Shown: positions 1 to 12,701, counted from the first letter of the stretch. The stretch: 64,000 bases of DNA from Arthrobacter sp. C2 (GCA_024207135.1 CP042428.1:3410001-3474000), one strand, 5' to 3'. The notes: a model not told the origin generated them from the letters alone. Program-made: numbers and translations.

Positions 1-1161
1 GGTGGAAATCATGTCCACGTTCACGCCGGCCTGGTGCAGCGCCTCGAAGAAGGTGAAGGAGACGCCCGGGTTCGAGCGCATGCCCGCACCGATAAGCGAG
101 AGCTTGCCGACGTTCTCGTTGTAGGAGATGGCTTCGAAGCCGATCTCCTCCTGCGCGGAACGCAAGGCTTCCTGGACATGCTTTCCATCGACCATTGGCA
201 GGGTGAAGGAAATGTCCGTGCGACCCGAGCCGGAGGTGGAGATGTTCTGGACGATCATGTCGATGTTGGCGTGGGCGCCGGCAATGACGCGGAAGATCTG
301 CGCGGCCTTGCCCGGGATGTCGGGAACGCCGACAATGGTGACCTTGGCTTCGGAACGGTCGTGGGCTACACCGGAAATGATGGGCTGTTCCAAGGGTTCT
401 CCCTCTTGAATCTTGATCTGGTCATCGGGGCTGGGCAGGACCCAGGTTCCCTCATTGGTGCTGAAAGAGGAGCGCACATGCAGCGGGACCCCGAATCGGC
501 GCGCGTATTCAACGCAGCGCAGGTGCAGGATCTTGGCGCCCGAGGCGGCCATCTCGAGCATTTCCTCGCTGGAAATGGTGTCGATCTTGCGGGCCGCCGG
601 AACCACGCGCGGGTCGGCGGTGTAGATGCCGTCGACATCGGTGTAGATCTCGCACACGTCGGCGCCGAGCGCGGCAGCCAGGGCCACCGCAGTGGTGTCC
701 GAACCGCCGCGGCCCATCGTGGTGATGTCGTTGGATTCCTTGCTCATGCCCTGGAACCCGGCAACGATCGCGACGTAGCCGCGGTCGATGGCGCGACGCA
801 CGCGCTGCGGGGAAACCTCGATCACGCGGGCCTTGCCGTGGATGGAATCGGTCATCATGCCGGCCTGCGAGCCGGTGAAGGACGCGGCCTTGGCACCCAG
901 TCCGTCGATGGCCATGGCCAGCAATGCCATGGAGATGCGTTCGCCGGCGGACAGCAGCATGTCCATCTCGCGGGCGGGAGCCTCTTCGGTCAGTTGGCCG
1001 GCAAGATCGAGCAGCTCATCGGTGGTGTCGCCCATGGCGGAAACCACCACGACGACTTCGTGGCCGGCGGACTTGGTGTCAATAATCCGACGGGCAACGC
1101 GTTTGATGCCTTCGGCATCCGACACGGATGATCCGCCGAATTTTTGGACAATCAGGCTCAT
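1..1161 (-). CDS. lysC: aspartate kinase, 3' end cut by the window edge
   Basis: Phosphorylates L-aspartate, the first step to lysine, threonine, methionine and diaminopimelate. The reading frame runs leftwards from the ATG at 1161 and stays open to base 1, giving 387 residues of a protein normally about 420 long. It begins MSLIVQKFGGSSV, the kinase nucleotide-binding motif. Later come TTMGRGGSDTTAVALAAAL and EIYTDVDGIYTADPR, both hallmarks of class II aspartokinases. Two C-terminal ACT regions follow (VTIVGVPDIPGKA and LSLIGAGMRSNPGV), which bind lysine/threonine for feedback control. A TAATAT box lies upstream at 1238-1233 on the minus strand. asd would be expected beyond the left edge. Confidence 0.96.
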   Translation of the reverse strand, partial: MSLIVQKFGGSSVSDAEGIKRVARRIIDTKSAGHEVVVVVSAMGDTTDELLDLAGQLTEEAPAREMDMLLSAGERISMALLAMAIDGLGAKAASFTGSQAGMMTDSIHGKARVIEVSPQRVRRAIDRGYVAIVAGFQGMSKESNDITTMGRGGSDTTAVALAAALGADVCEIYTDVDGIYTADPRVVPAARKIDTISSEEMLEMAASGAKILHLRCVEYARRFGVPLHVRSSFSTNEGTWVLPSPDDQIKIQEGEPLEQPIISGVAHDRSEAKVTIVGVPDIPGKAAQIFRVIAGAHANIDMIVQNISTSGSGRTDISFTLPMVDGKHVQEALRSAQEEIGFEAISYNENVGKLSLIGAGMRSNPGVSFTFFEALHQAGVNVDMIST

Positions 1162-1484
1162 GCGTCAGCACACTCCATGGGACGGGAAATAGGTGGACTT
1201 CAATCGGCGCAGCCGTGGCCGGCACCGCTTCCATATTAGCCATTGTGATGCACCGGAGCTCCAATGCATGACCGTTCTTGGTCATAAAGCGGGGTTTGGC
1301 TGGTCTATTTGCTCGATTGGATATCGCGCAGGTCACCTCGCGTGAAGGAGTGCGGCGAATTGGGGGCCCGAAGAACGCTATTTGGTAACGGAATGGATAA
1401 ACACGTGACTTGCCTAGTCAGACTGCGTACCTTGGGAGGATCGGGCCCGGGGGAGCCATCGGAACAAGTGCAGGGTGGGATCTC
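1162..1484. other. intergenic region between lysC and the ABC operon
   Basis: 323 bases without a convincing gene. It must hold the divergent promoters of lysC (left) and the ABC transporter (right). Visible elements are a TAATAT box for lysC at 1238-1233 (minus) and a small perfect hairpin, ATGACC-N6-GGTCAT, at 1268-1285. No RNA family is recognised. Confidence 0.5.
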
Positions 1485-2465
1485 ATGGAAACAGCTGTCA
1501 CGGGCCCGGGCCAAGCGCCGGGGCAACGGCAGGATCTAGGTTTGGGAATCACGGCCACCGGCCTGGCCCGCTCCTTCGGCGCGGTGCGGGCGGTGGAAAA
1601 CATTGATTTCCATGCGGCGCCGGGAATAGTCACGGCGTTGATCGGACCCAACGGGTCGGGCAAGACGACATTGCTGCTGATGCTGGCATCCCTGCTGCGC
1701 CCGGATGCCGGAAGCATCCGCATCCAGGGCATCGACCCGACGGCAGATCCCCGCGCGGTGCGCGCCGTCCTGGGCTGGATGCCCGACACGCTGGGCTTCT
1801 GGGAGTCCCTGACCAGCAGGGAAATCCTCACCACCGTCGCCGCCCTGTACGGGATCGGCAAGGCGCAGGCCAGGGTGCGCGCCGCGGAGTTACTGGAGGT
1901 CGTGAACCTCGGGGAGCTGGCCGACACCCCGGCCCGGGTCCTCTCTCGCGGGCAGGCCCAACGGCTCTCGCTGGCGAGGGCATTGGTCAACGACCCGTCA
2001 GTGCTGCTCCTTGACGAGCCCGCCAGCGGGCTGGACCCAGGAGCACGCGTGCAACTGCGCACGCTCGTGCGCCAGCTCGCGGACAGCGGGAAGACCGTGG
2101 TGATCAGCTCGCACGTGTTGGTGGAACTCGATGAAATCGCCGACGCGGCGGTGTTCCTGTCCCGGGGCAAAACCGTGCGCAGCCAGAGTCTTGCCGAAGC
2201 CGGGGCGCAGAGCCGCGGCTACACCATCGCCAGCCTGGACCTGGAGATGCTGCGCGTCGCCTTGGCGGAAGCCAACTTCGAGGCGGCGTATCGCAGCAAC
2301 CTGGAAAACGGCGGAGGCAGCGCCAAGCTGAAGCTCACCGGGGAAGTCCAGGCCGCGGAGCTTCTGGGCAGGCTGGCCGGTGCAGGGGTTCCCGTCACGG
2401 CATTCGCCCCGACTTCCGGCCTGCTCGAAGAGACCTACCTGAGCCTTGAGGATGAAATGCCATGA
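1485..2465 (+). CDS. ABC transporter ATP-binding protein
   Basis: ATPase subunit of an ABC-2-type exporter. Walker A is GPNGSGKTT, the signature is LSRGQAQRLSLARAL (the usual LSGGQ is LSRGQ here), and Walker B is SVLLLDEPASGLDP with a downstream H-loop (VISSHV). The C-terminal ~90 residues form the variable accessory region common in CcmA/NosF-like ATPases. The ATG at 1485 is chosen because GGTGGGA lies just upstream; an in-frame ATG at 1410 would add 25 residues unlike the family. Its stop overlaps the next start (ATGA at 2462-2465), so the two subunits are translationally coupled. Substrate unknown. Confidence 0.92.
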   Translation: METAVTGPGQAPGQRQDLGLGITATGLARSFGAVRAVENIDFHAAPGIVTALIGPNGSGKTTLLLMLASLLRPDAGSIRIQGIDPTADPRAVRAVLGWMPDTLGFWESLTSREILTTVAALYGIGKAQARVRAAELLEVVNLGELADTPARVLSRGQAQRLSLARALVNDPSVLLLDEPASGLDPGARVQLRTLVRQLADSGKTVVISSHVLVELDEIADAAVFLSRGKTVRSQSLAEAGAQSRGYTIASLDLEMLRVALAEANFEAAYRSNLENGGGSAKLKLTGEVQAAELLGRLAGAGVPVTAFAPTSGLLEETYLSLEDEMP

Positions 2466-3559
2466 GTATCTCCACGTCCCCGCGCGCACGAAGCGCCGCC
2501 CCGGCCCTGGGCTACCTTGCGGGCATCCGCACCGTCTTCGGCCTGGAGATCCGGCAGCGGATCCGCAACCGCGGCTGGTACATCATGCTGGGCATTTGGT
2601 TCGTGGTGGTCGCCGCCGTCGTGGGCCTTGCAGCCCTGAGCGTCGGGGAAGACGGTTTCGGTGCCGGGCAGGTGATGTTCGAGTTGGTCATCGCGTTCGT
2701 CCTCTTCTTCGGCATGCTCATCGCCCCGGCACTGAGCGCCAACTCGATCACCGGGGACCGGGCCAACGGAACCCTGGCGATCCTGCAAAACACGCTGCTC
2801 ACCCCGGGACAATTGCTCTGGGGCAAGTGGCTGGCCTCGTGGGTGGCGTCGCTGGGGTTCCTGGTGGTCACGATCCCGTTGATCGGCTGGGCGATGACCT
2901 ACGGAGATGTGTACCTGCCGGCAGCGCCGGTGCTGCTGGGCATGCTGGCGGTCGAACTGGGCATCGTTTGCGCGATCGGGGTCGGGGTTTCTGCGCTGAC
3001 CAACCGCACGCTCTTCGCCGTCATGGTCACCTACCTGCTGGTGGCGTTGCTCGGGCTCGGGACCTTGATTGCCTACGGGCTGAGCATGCAGTTGGTGAAG
3101 ACCGACGTCAATGTCTCCAACCAGGTCTGGCCCGGGACGTACACGAACGGCGATTACTCGGGGGACTGGGACGAGAACAACTACACCTGCGAATCATGGA
3201 CGTACGTGCAGGAAACCTTTGCCACCGAACGCATCACCTGGCTGCTGGCGGCCAACCCGTTTGTGGTGGTCGCCGATGCAGCACCGCGGTCCCCGGCCCC
3301 GGAGGATTCGTCGATGTTCGCCGAGGCCGGCCCGATGGGGGCCATCAGCGAGGGTGTGCGCTACTCGCAGGCGGGCCCGGAATTCCAGATCCCGTGCCTG
3401 AACGGGGTCAAGAACACCGCGTTGCCCCCGACTCCCGCGCCGTTGTGGCCGCTGGGCCTTGGCATCCAGGTCCTGTTGGCGGGAGGCATCGTGGCCGCCG
3501 GGCGTAACCGCCTCAGGACCCCGGCGGGCAAGCTCGCCGCGGGAACGCGGATCGCCTAG
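2462..3559 (+). CDS. ABC-2-type transporter permease
   Basis: Membrane subunit paired with the preceding ATPase, 365 residues. The N-terminus is cytoplasmic (EIRQRIRNRGWYIM) and precedes six or so hydrophobic segments, as in ABC-2 permeases. A long polar loop between the later helices contains three cysteines (near CESWTYVQ and IPCLNGV) and probably faces outside. It starts inside the ATPase stop codon, so one bicistronic transcript is expected. No substrate-specific feature is visible; export of a lipid, peptide or drug is possible but unproven. Confidence 0.88.
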   Translation: MSISTSPRARSAAPALGYLAGIRTVFGLEIRQRIRNRGWYIMLGIWFVVVAAVVGLAALSVGEDGFGAGQVMFELVIAFVLFFGMLIAPALSANSITGDRANGTLAILQNTLLTPGQLLWGKWLASWVASLGFLVVTIPLIGWAMTYGDVYLPAAPVLLGMLAVELGIVCAIGVGVSALTNRTLFAVMVTYLLVALLGLGTLIAYGLSMQLVKTDVNVSNQVWPGTYTNGDYSGDWDENNYTCESWTYVQETFATERITWLLAANPFVVVADAAPRSPAPEDSSMFAEAGPMGAISEGVRYSQAGPEFQIPCLNGVKNTALPPTPAPLWPLGLGIQVLLAGGIVAAGRNRLRTPAGKLAAGTRIA

Positions 3560-3655
3560 CCGCCCGGCCCCGGACTCGGGGCCGGACGGCCCGGCCAGCG
3601 CTAGGCTGGGGCGAAGCGACCAAAGAGACGAACCGGCACGAAGGACGGAAAAGCA

Positions 3656-4465
3656 TTGGCAGTCGACGAACCGCAAGGCACCGAAACGGACGGCGACGAT
3701 GCCGTTCCCGGCGGCGTCCAATCGGTGGACCGGGCGCTGGCGATCCTGGAGATCCTGGGCCGGGACGGAAGCTCCGGAGTGGGCGAGGTCGCCGAGGAAC
3801 TCGACATCCACAAGTCCACCGCTTCCCGCCTGCTGAGCTCGCTGCTGGCCCGCGGCATGGTGCAGCAGAACACCAACCGCGGGAAATACGAGCTGGGGTT
3901 CGGCATCCTGAAGCTTGCCAGCTCCATTCCCGGACGGCTCTCGCTGGTGGGCGAAGCCCGCCCGGTCCTCGAGGGGCTGGCCGAGGAGTACAAGGAAACC
4001 GTCAACCTCGCGGTCCTGCGCGAGGAATACGCGGTCAATGTCGACCAGGCCATGGGCCCCTCGACCCTGGCGACGTACGACTGGCTCGGCAGCCTCACCC
4101 CGCTGCATGCAACCTCCAGCGGAAAGGTGCTGCTGGCGGCCCTGGGGGCCGACGAGCGCGGACGGATCCTGAAGGCCGCCAAGCTTCCCCAGCGCACGGC
4201 CAAAACCATCCGCACGCGCACCGCCTTGGAAAAGGAGTTGCTGCAGGTCGTGAAGGACGGCTTTGCGCAGGCCCGCGAGGAATTCGAGATGGGCATCAAC
4301 TCGGTTGCGGTGCCGGTGCGCAACCACCTCGGGGCGGTCGTGGGGGCCATCAGCATCTCCGGCCCGGCCTTCCGCTTCGACCCGGAAAAGCAGCCCGGCC
4401 TGCTCGAGGGCCTCAAGCGGGCCGGGCTGGAGATCAGTGCTTCGCTGGGCTACCCGGACCGCTGA
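3656..4465 (+). CDS. IclR-family transcriptional regulator
   Basis: 269-residue DNA-binding regulator. A winged HTH lies at about residues 20-80 (VGEVAEELDIHKSTASRLLS), then the IclR effector domain with LHATSSGKVLLAAL and INSVAVPVRNHLGAVVGAISISGPAFR. The start is TTG at 3656, supported by AAGGACGG upstream. It sits 176 bases before the ferredoxin-like/dimethylglycine oxidase pair and probably controls it. A TGTT-N8-AACA dyad at 4573-4588 in that gap is a candidate operator. Ligand unknown; a methylated glycine derivative is a guess from context. Confidence 0.92.
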   Translation: MAVDEPQGTETDGDDAVPGGVQSVDRALAILEILGRDGSSGVGEVAEELDIHKSTASRLLSSLLARGMVQQNTNRGKYELGFGILKLASSIPGRLSLVGEARPVLEGLAEEYKETVNLAVLREEYAVNVDQAMGPSTLATYDWLGSLTPLHATSSGKVLLAALGADERGRILKAAKLPQRTAKTIRTRTALEKELLQVVKDGFAQAREEFEMGINSVAVPVRNHLGAVVGAISISGPAFRFDPEKQPGLLEGLKRAGLEISASLGYPDR

Positions 4466-4641
4466 CAGCCCGGCCGGGTTCTTCGGTTTGGCGCTTCGGC
4501 TCAGTGCTCCGGGACGACCCTTGACTTCCGCTCGTGGCCTGCGCCACTGTTGTCGCACGGGGCGAATGCTGCTGTTCAGTGCGAAACACCGACAGCCGCC
4601 GAAAATGCCCCGGCCGAAGAGCCAGCAAGGAGTGAAACAGG

Positions 4642-7490
<2,849 letters not shown>

Positions 7491-7518
7491 GAGGCACCCG
7501 AAAAACGGGTGCGGAAGG

Positions 7519-8181
7519 TCAGGACGCGGAGACCGGTTCCTGGGAGGGCGGGGCGGTGCGCACCAGCGGGGCGGCGGGGGCCGGCTGCGCGGTGTTGCGC
7601 CGCCCCTCGATGGCGCGGGCCAGGGTGACCTCGTCGGCATACTCGAGGTCCCCGCCCACCGGCAGCCCGGAGGCCAGCCGGCTGATCTTGATGCCCAGCG
7701 GGCGCAGCGTGCGCACCAGGTAGGTGGCCGTCGCCTCGCCCTCCAGGTTCGGGTCGGTGGCCAGGATGATCTCGGTGATGCGCTCGTCCCCCAGCCGCGC
7801 GATCAGCTCGCGGATGTGCAACTGCTCCGGGCCGATCCCGTTGATCGGGTTGATGGCCCCGCCCAGCACGTGGTACCTGCCGGTGAAGGCGCGGGAGCGC
7901 TCGATGGCGATGACGTCCTTGGACTCCTCGACCACGCAGATGATGTCGTCCCCGCGTCGTTCGTCGCGGCAGATCGAGCAGGTCTCCGACTCCGAGACGT
8001 TGAAGCACACGGTGCAGAACTTCACCCGTTCCTTGACCACGGAGATGACCTGCGCCAGGCGCTTCATGTCCTCCGCATCCGCCTCGAGGATGTGGAAGGC
8101 AATGCGCTGGGCAGACTTGGGGCCGATGCCCGGAAGCCTTCCCAATTCGTCGATCAGTTCCTGGACTGCGCCTTCGTACAC
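7519..8181 (-). CDS. recR: recombination mediator RecR
   Basis: Works with RecF/RecO to load RecA at gapped DNA. 220 residues, starting GTG at 8181. The N-terminal HhH ([20 protein letters not shown]) is followed by the four-cysteine zinc finger C-T-V-C ... C-S-I-C and a Toprim domain ([32 protein letters not shown]). The C-terminal ~25 residues after LARAIEGRR are an Ala/Pro tail beyond the usual RecR end. It lies 99 bases downstream of dnaX in the same direction, the standard dnaX-recR order. Confidence 0.97.
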   Translation of the reverse strand: MYEGAVQELIDELGRLPGIGPKSAQRIAFHILEADAEDMKRLAQVISVVKERVKFCTVCFNVSESETCSICRDERRGDDIICVVEESKDVIAIERSRAFTGRYHVLGGAINPINGIGPEQLHIRELIARLGDERITEIILATDPNLEGEATATYLVRTLRPLGIKISRLASGLPVGGDLEYADEVTLARAIEGRRNTAQPAPAAPLVRTAPPSQEPVSAS

Positions 8182-8280
8182 TTGGAATCACACTGCCTAA
8201 TCTTGCTGTTCGCTGCGACTTTGTTGCGTGCACCAGACACTACACACCGGCCCCGACGCTTGGCCCCGGCCGGCGGGCCG

Positions 8281-11200
8281 TCATCGAGGCCGGTTGGGGC
8301 GCTCGAGCACGTTGCCCTGTGCATCGCGTTCCTCGATGACCATGCCCTTGAGGATGCGCTCGATGGCGGGAACACCGATCAACGAGGAATCCTCGATCTC
8401 GATGTCGTCGTCGCTGGGGACGAACTCCGTCTCTTCCAATTCTACCGGTGCAACCGGGGCCGGGCGCTGCTCCGCAACCGGCGTTGGCCGCGGGCGGGCG
8501 AAATCCGGGGCGTCGTCCGGGTTGCCCCAGGCACCGGCCGACGGATCGGTGGTGATCGGGGCATGCACGGGAGTCGGGTGCGAATCGGTGATCCCCGCGG
8601 CGCGGTTCATCAGGCGCTGGTAGCGGCTGAGCTTGCCGCCGTTGGCGGGCACCGGGGCCCCGGGTTCCTCCGCCGCCGGGACGGGAGCCGGAACCGGCAT
8701 GCCCCAGGTGGCGGCCGATGCGCCGGGGGGAGGGGCGACCGGGCGGTCGGCAGCACCCAGGGACGGTGCCGGGGCCACGTAGCCCTTGGGCGTGGCCGGG
8801 GGCGGGGCCGCGGGCAACGAGGTCCCGGACGCTGTTGAAGGATCGTCCTCGACGGCGGGTGAGGCAACCGGGGTTCCCAGGTCCCCTTCCCAGTCGGGCA
8901 CCGGCACGGAGGAAGCATCCCAATCGCCGCCGCCGTCATCCCACGGTTCGGAATCCCAGGCGGGTTCCGGTCCGAAGCCCGGGTCCTCGGAGGAGGCGTC
9001 CGGGATCGGGGGCTCGGCCGCCGGGGGCTGGGTGGGTGCCGCAGGCGCGGCTGCGGGCTGCGCGGCTGCGGGCTGCGCGGCAACAGGCTCCTGGACGACA
9101 CGTTGCGGTGCCGCCGGTTGCTGAACGACCGGCCGCGGTGCCGCCGGTGCGGCCGACACCACGGAGGGTGCGGCGGGCGCGGCCTGGACGGCAGGGGCCG
9201 GTGCGGCGCCCCAGCCGGGTTGGCTGGGCGCGGGCGCACTGGAAGGGGAAGGGGCGGTGTGCTGCTGTGGTGCGGATTCAGCTGGACCAGTGGTCACCGC
9301 CGGCTCGGGCCGGCGATCAACTTTTGGGCCAGAACCACCCGCGGGTGCGGAGCCTCCCTCTGCGATGACCAACTCTATGTTCACGCCGAGCACCTTCTGG
9401 ATGCTCTGGCCCAGGATCGCAACGTTGTCCGCCCGCGCGGTGAATGCGGTCATGGCGCCGGTGTGCGCGAAGCTCACGGTCAGCGTGCGGCCGTCAAAGC
9501 CGGTGACCGAGGCATTCGGCGCCACCATCATCCAGACAAACCGCTTGTTGCTCTTGAGCTCTTCCAGGATGTCCGGCCAGGCACGGCGGAACATTTCCAC
9601 CGATCCGGCGCCGCCGGAGTGCGCTGCCGGGCCTTGGCCCTGCTGCGGCTGTGCGGCCGGTGGCTGCTGCTGCCGTGGTGCCTGGTTTTGCTGTTGCTGC
9701 TGCGGAGGAACCTGGCCCTGCGGCTGCCCCTGCTGTTGCTGGGTTGGGGCCGGCTGCTGTTGGGGTTGCCGCCCGGGGGCCTGCTGCTGAGGCTGGCTCT
9801 GCTGCTGCGCGGCGAATTGCTGCGCATTCTGCGGCCGCGGGGCAGCCTGTTGCTTTTGCGCGGCGCGCTGCTCGGCCACGGCACGTTCCTGGGCCTCGCG
9901 TTCCTGCGCGGCTCGCTCGGCGGCGGCGCGCTGTTCTGCGGCAGCCCGTTCCTGGGCGGCACGCTCTGCCATGACCTGCTCGGCCGCGGCGCGCTCCTTG
10001 GCGGCCTGCTCTTCCTTGACCTTCTTGGTGAAATCCGCCATGGCTTGGTTTTGCTGCAGCGGTGCGGGTTCGGGTGCCGGTGCCGCGGGCTCGCCCTCGG
10101 TTTCCGGCGCGCGATCGGGCAGGATGCTGAACGGCGGCACATTGGCAGGTGGGTGCACCGGAGTGCCTTGGGAGGGTGAAACCGGCTCGGTGACGGGGTT
10201 GGCGGGCCCCTCGGGCACCGGCCCCCAGGTTCCGCCCCAATCGGGGGAGTGCCCGGCCGGTTCCTCGGCGGCCGGAGCTTCCGCAACGGGGGTTTCCTCC
10301 ACGGGCGCAGACGGGGCCGGCGCCGCCGATGTTTCCGGTGCGGGTGCAGCGGCGGCGGGAGCGGTCGAAACCGGCGCTTGGGAGGGCTCGTCGACCGGCT
10401 GGACCACAACCTCCGCTGGCGCTGCTTCGCTTGCAGCCGGGGCGGCGGGGACTGCCGGCGCTTCGGCGGCGCCGCCTTCCTTCTGGGCCCGTGCCGCACG
10501 CAGGGCCTCGCGGACCGCGGCCGCACCCTGGCCCGAGGATTCGCCCTCGAAGCCGGCGGTGGAACCGGGATGGCCCGGCTGGCCGGAGTCGCCGGCCGGG
10601 ATCGGTGGAAGATCGTCGCCGGCGTAGGCTAGGCGGCGTTCAATCCGGTCCATGCGCGCATTGAAACCACGTTCGGTGGCGTCCGAGGCCGGCAGCAGCA
10701 GTCGGGCGCAGAGCAGCTCGAGGTGCAGGCGCGGCGACGTTGCACCGGTCATCTCGGTCAGGCCCGCGTTGGTGACGTCGGCCCAGCGGCTGAGCTCGGC
10801 CTGGCCGAGTCCCGCGGCCTGGGCCTGCATGCGGTGGAGCTGGTCCTCGGGCAGGCCGCGAATGATCTGGGCGGCGTTCTCGGGAACCGCGCGCACGATG
10901 ATCAGGTCGCGGAAGCGTTCGAGCAGGTCTTCGACGAATCGCCGCGGATCGTGCCCGGTCTGCACCACGCGGTCCACGGCGGCAAAAACGGTCGCGGCGT
11001 CGCCGGCGCCAAGTGCGTCGACGACGTCGTCGAGCAAAGTGGCGTGGGTGTAGCCAAGCAGCGACACCGCCAGCTCGTAGTCCAGGCCGTTGGGCCCGGC
11101 ACCGGCGATCAGCTGGTCAAGCACGGACAGCGAGTCGCGCACCGACCCGCCGCCGGCGCGGATGACCAGCGAGAGCACGCCGGGGGCCACGGAGACGCCC

Positions 11201-11784
11201 TCGGCGGTGCACAGGTACTCGAGGTACTTGATCAGCGGCTCTGGCGGGACCAACCGGAACGGGTAGTGGTGGGTGCGCGAGCGGATGGTGCCGATGACCT
11301 TGTCCGGCTCGGTCGTCGCAAAGATGAACTTGATGTGCTCCGGCGGCTCTTCGACGATCTTCAGCAGGGCGTTGAAGCCCGCCGAGGTGACCATGTGGGC
11401 CTCGTCGATGATGAAGATCTTGTACCTGTCGCGCACCGGGGCGAATGTCGCGCGCTCGCGCAGGTCGCGGGCGTCATCGACGCCGCCGTGGGAGGCCGCG
11501 TCGATTTCGATCACGTCGAGGGAACCCGGGCCGCCGCTGGCCAGCTCGATGCAGCTGGGGCAGGTGCCGCACGGGGTTGGCGTTGGGCCCTGGGCGCAGT
11601 TTAGGCAGCGGGCCAGGATGCGGGCGGACGTGGTCTTGCCACAGCCGCGCGGACCCGAGAAGAGATAGGCATGGTTGACCCGGTTCTTTTCCAGGGCAGT
11701 CATCAGCGGCGTGGTGACATGTTCCTGCCCGATCACGTCCGCAAAATTGTCTGGACGGTAGCGACGGTAAAGAGCTGTACTCAC
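8281..11784 (-). CDS. dnaX: DNA polymerase III subunit gamma/tau
   Basis: Clamp-loader ATPase. It starts at GTG 11784, which overlaps the gluQRS stop (GTGA) and is preceded by GGGTGG; 1167 residues. The AAA+ core (about 1-370) has Walker A GPRGCGKTTSARILARCLNC, a four-cysteine zinc module and IFIIDEAHM. The rest is exceptionally long: Ala/Pro-rich linker, a Glu/Arg/Ala coiled coil (repeats of AAQERAAAEQ), a Gln/Pro-rich tract, a folded tau domain (MFRRAWPDILEELKSNKRFVW), then a second Ala/Pro linker and an acidic C-terminus. I saw no obvious slippery site for a shorter gamma. Confidence 0.96.
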   Translation of the reverse strand: MSTALYRRYRPDNFADVIGQEHVTTPLMTALEKNRVNHAYLFSGPRGCGKTTSARILARCLNCAQGPTPTPCGTCPSCIELASGGPGSLDVIEIDAASHGGVDDARDLRERATFAPVRDRYKIFIIDEAHMVTSAGFNALLKIVEEPPEHIKFIFATTEPDKVIGTIRSRTHHYPFRLVPPEPLIKYLEYLCTAEGVSVAPGVLSLVIRAGGGSVRDSLSVLDQLIAGAGPNGLDYELAVSLLGYTHATLLDDVVDALGAGDAATVFAAVDRVVQTGHDPRRFVEDLLERFRDLIIVRAVPENAAQIIRGLPEDQLHRMQAQAAGLGQAELSRWADVTNAGLTEMTGATSPRLHLELLCARLLLPASDATERGFNARMDRIERRLAYAGDDLPPIPAGDSGQPGHPGSTAGFEGESSGQGAAAVREALRAARAQKEGGAAEAPAVPAAPAASEAAPAEVVVQPVDEPSQAPVSTAPAAAAPAPETSAAPAPSAPVEETPVAEAPAAEEPAGHSPDWGGTWGPVPEGPANPVTEPVSPSQGTPVHPPANVPPFSILPDRAPETEGEPAAPAPEPAPLQQNQAMADFTKKVKEEQAAKERAAAEQVMAERAAQERAAAEQRAAAERAAQEREAQERAVAEQRAAQKQQAAPRPQNAQQFAAQQQSQPQQQAPGRQPQQQPAPTQQQQGQPQGQVPPQQQQQNQAPRQQQPPAAQPQQGQGPAAHSGGAGSVEMFRRAWPDILEELKSNKRFVWMMVAPNASVTGFDGRTLTVSFAHTGAMTAFTARADNVAILGQSIQKVLGVNIELVIAEGGSAPAGGSGPKVDRRPEPAVTTGPAESAPQQHTAPSPSSAPAPSQPGWGAAPAPAVQAAPAAPSVVSAAPAAPRPVVQQPAAPQRVVQEPVAAQPAAAQPAAAPAAPTQPPAAEPPIPDASSEDPGFGPEPAWDSEPWDDGGGDWDASSVPVPDWEGDLGTPVASPAVEDDPSTASGTSLPAAPPPATPKGYVAPAPSLGAADRPVAPPPGASAATWGMPVPAPVPAAEEPGAPVPANGGKLSRYQRLMNRAAGITDSHPTPVHAPITTDPSAGAWGNPDDAPDFARPRPTPVAEQRPAPVAPVELEETEFVPSDDDIEIEDSSLIGVPAIERILKGMVIEERDAQGNVLERPNRPR

Positions 11785-12701
11785 GAGGGCCACCCTATCG
11801 GTTTTCCTGATGCATGCGCACCCGGATCGGTTGTGAAGACCCACGGTTGCGTGGGCAGCAGTGCTGGATCGAAGGCCGCCAACGCAGCGGACAGCGAGTC
11901 GCCGGGCAGCCCCAACGAGGCGAGGATCATTGCGCGGGCCGCCGCGGCGTCGATGCCCACGCTGGCAAGCCGGCCCAGGGTCACCGACCCGTCGCGCTTG
12001 GCCAGGCGCTTGCCGGCCGCATTCAGGGCCAGCGGAACATGGGCGTAGGCCGGAGGTTCGGCGCCGAGCAGCCGGGCCAGGTAGGCCTGCCGCGGGGCGG
12101 AGGAGAGCAAGTCGTCGCCGCGGACCACCTGGTCGATGCCTTGGGCCACGTCGTCGACGACCACTGCCAAGTTGTAGGCCGGGACCCCGTCATTGCGCAG
12201 CACCACGAAGTCGTCCACGACCCCGGTGTATTGGCCGTGCAGCACGTCGGTGACGGTGAAGGTTTCCGCCTCGGTGCTAAGCCGCCAGGCTGCCGGCCGC
12301 AGCCCGCGCTTGGCGGCGCGTTCGGCCTCGGTGAGATCCCGGCAGGTCCCGGGATAGGTGCCGGGTGCGGCGTGCGGGGCGCTGGAGGCCTCGGCAATGT
12401 CGCGCCGGGTGCAGAAGCACTCATAGAGCAGGCCGCGGGCCCGCAACGAGCCAAGGGCCTCGACATAGAGGTCGGAGCGCTCGGACTGCCTCACGATCTC
12501 TCCGTCCCAGGTGAGCCCAATGGCGGCGAGGTCGGCAAGCTGGAGTTCCTCGGCGCCGGCACGTGCACGGTCGAGGTCCTCGACGCGCATGAGGAATCCG
12601 CGTGAGGTGGAGCGGGCGAAGAGCCAGGCCAGGATCGCGGTGCGCAGGTTGCCCAGGTGCAGTTCTCCCGAGGGGCTGGGAGCGAACCGTCCGGAACCCA
12701 T
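11781..12701 (-). CDS. gluQ: glutamyl-Q tRNA(Asp) synthetase
   Basis: Truncated GluRS paralogue that attaches glutamate to queuosine in tRNA(Asp). The ATG at 12701 gives 306 residues starting MGSGRFAPSPSGELHLGNL, the class I HIGH-type motif (HLGN). The KMSKS equivalent is KRLAKRDGS. A zinc site is visible as CFC ... GTYPGTC. There is no anticodon-binding domain, which separates it from GltX. AGGGAG precedes the start. It lies between the SRP RNA gene and dnaX and overlaps dnaX by four bases. Confidence 0.93.
   Translation of the reverse strand: MGSGRFAPSPSGELHLGNLRTAILAWLFARSTSRGFLMRVEDLDRARAGAEELQLADLAAIGLTWDGEIVRQSERSDLYVEALGSLRARGLLYECFCTRRDIAEASSAPHAAPGTYPGTCRDLTEAERAAKRGLRPAAWRLSTEAETFTVTDVLHGQYTGVVDDFVVLRNDGVPAYNLAVVVDDVAQGIDQVVRGDDLLSSAPRQAYLARLLGAEPPAYAHVPLALNAAGKRLAKRDGSVTLGRLASVGIDAAAARAMILASLGLPGDSLSAALAAFDPALLPTQPWVFTTDPGAHASGKPIGWPS

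Noticed and set aside
34-1131. 365-codon plus-strand ORF opposite lysC
   Set aside because: The minus frame encodes a complete-looking aspartate kinase across the same bases; the plus ORF is a GC-rich antisense shadow of Gly/Val/Asp-rich composition.
9103-10179. Leu-rich plus-strand ORF that looks like a membrane protein
   Set aside because: It is the antisense of the Gln/Ala/Glu-rich tau coding tract; CAG/GCC codons read backwards give Leu/Gly.
8281-11784. CRISPR-like repeats in the dnaX tail
   Set aside because: The periodicity is from Ala/Pro/Gln codon repeats in a reading frame; there are no spacers of constant length.
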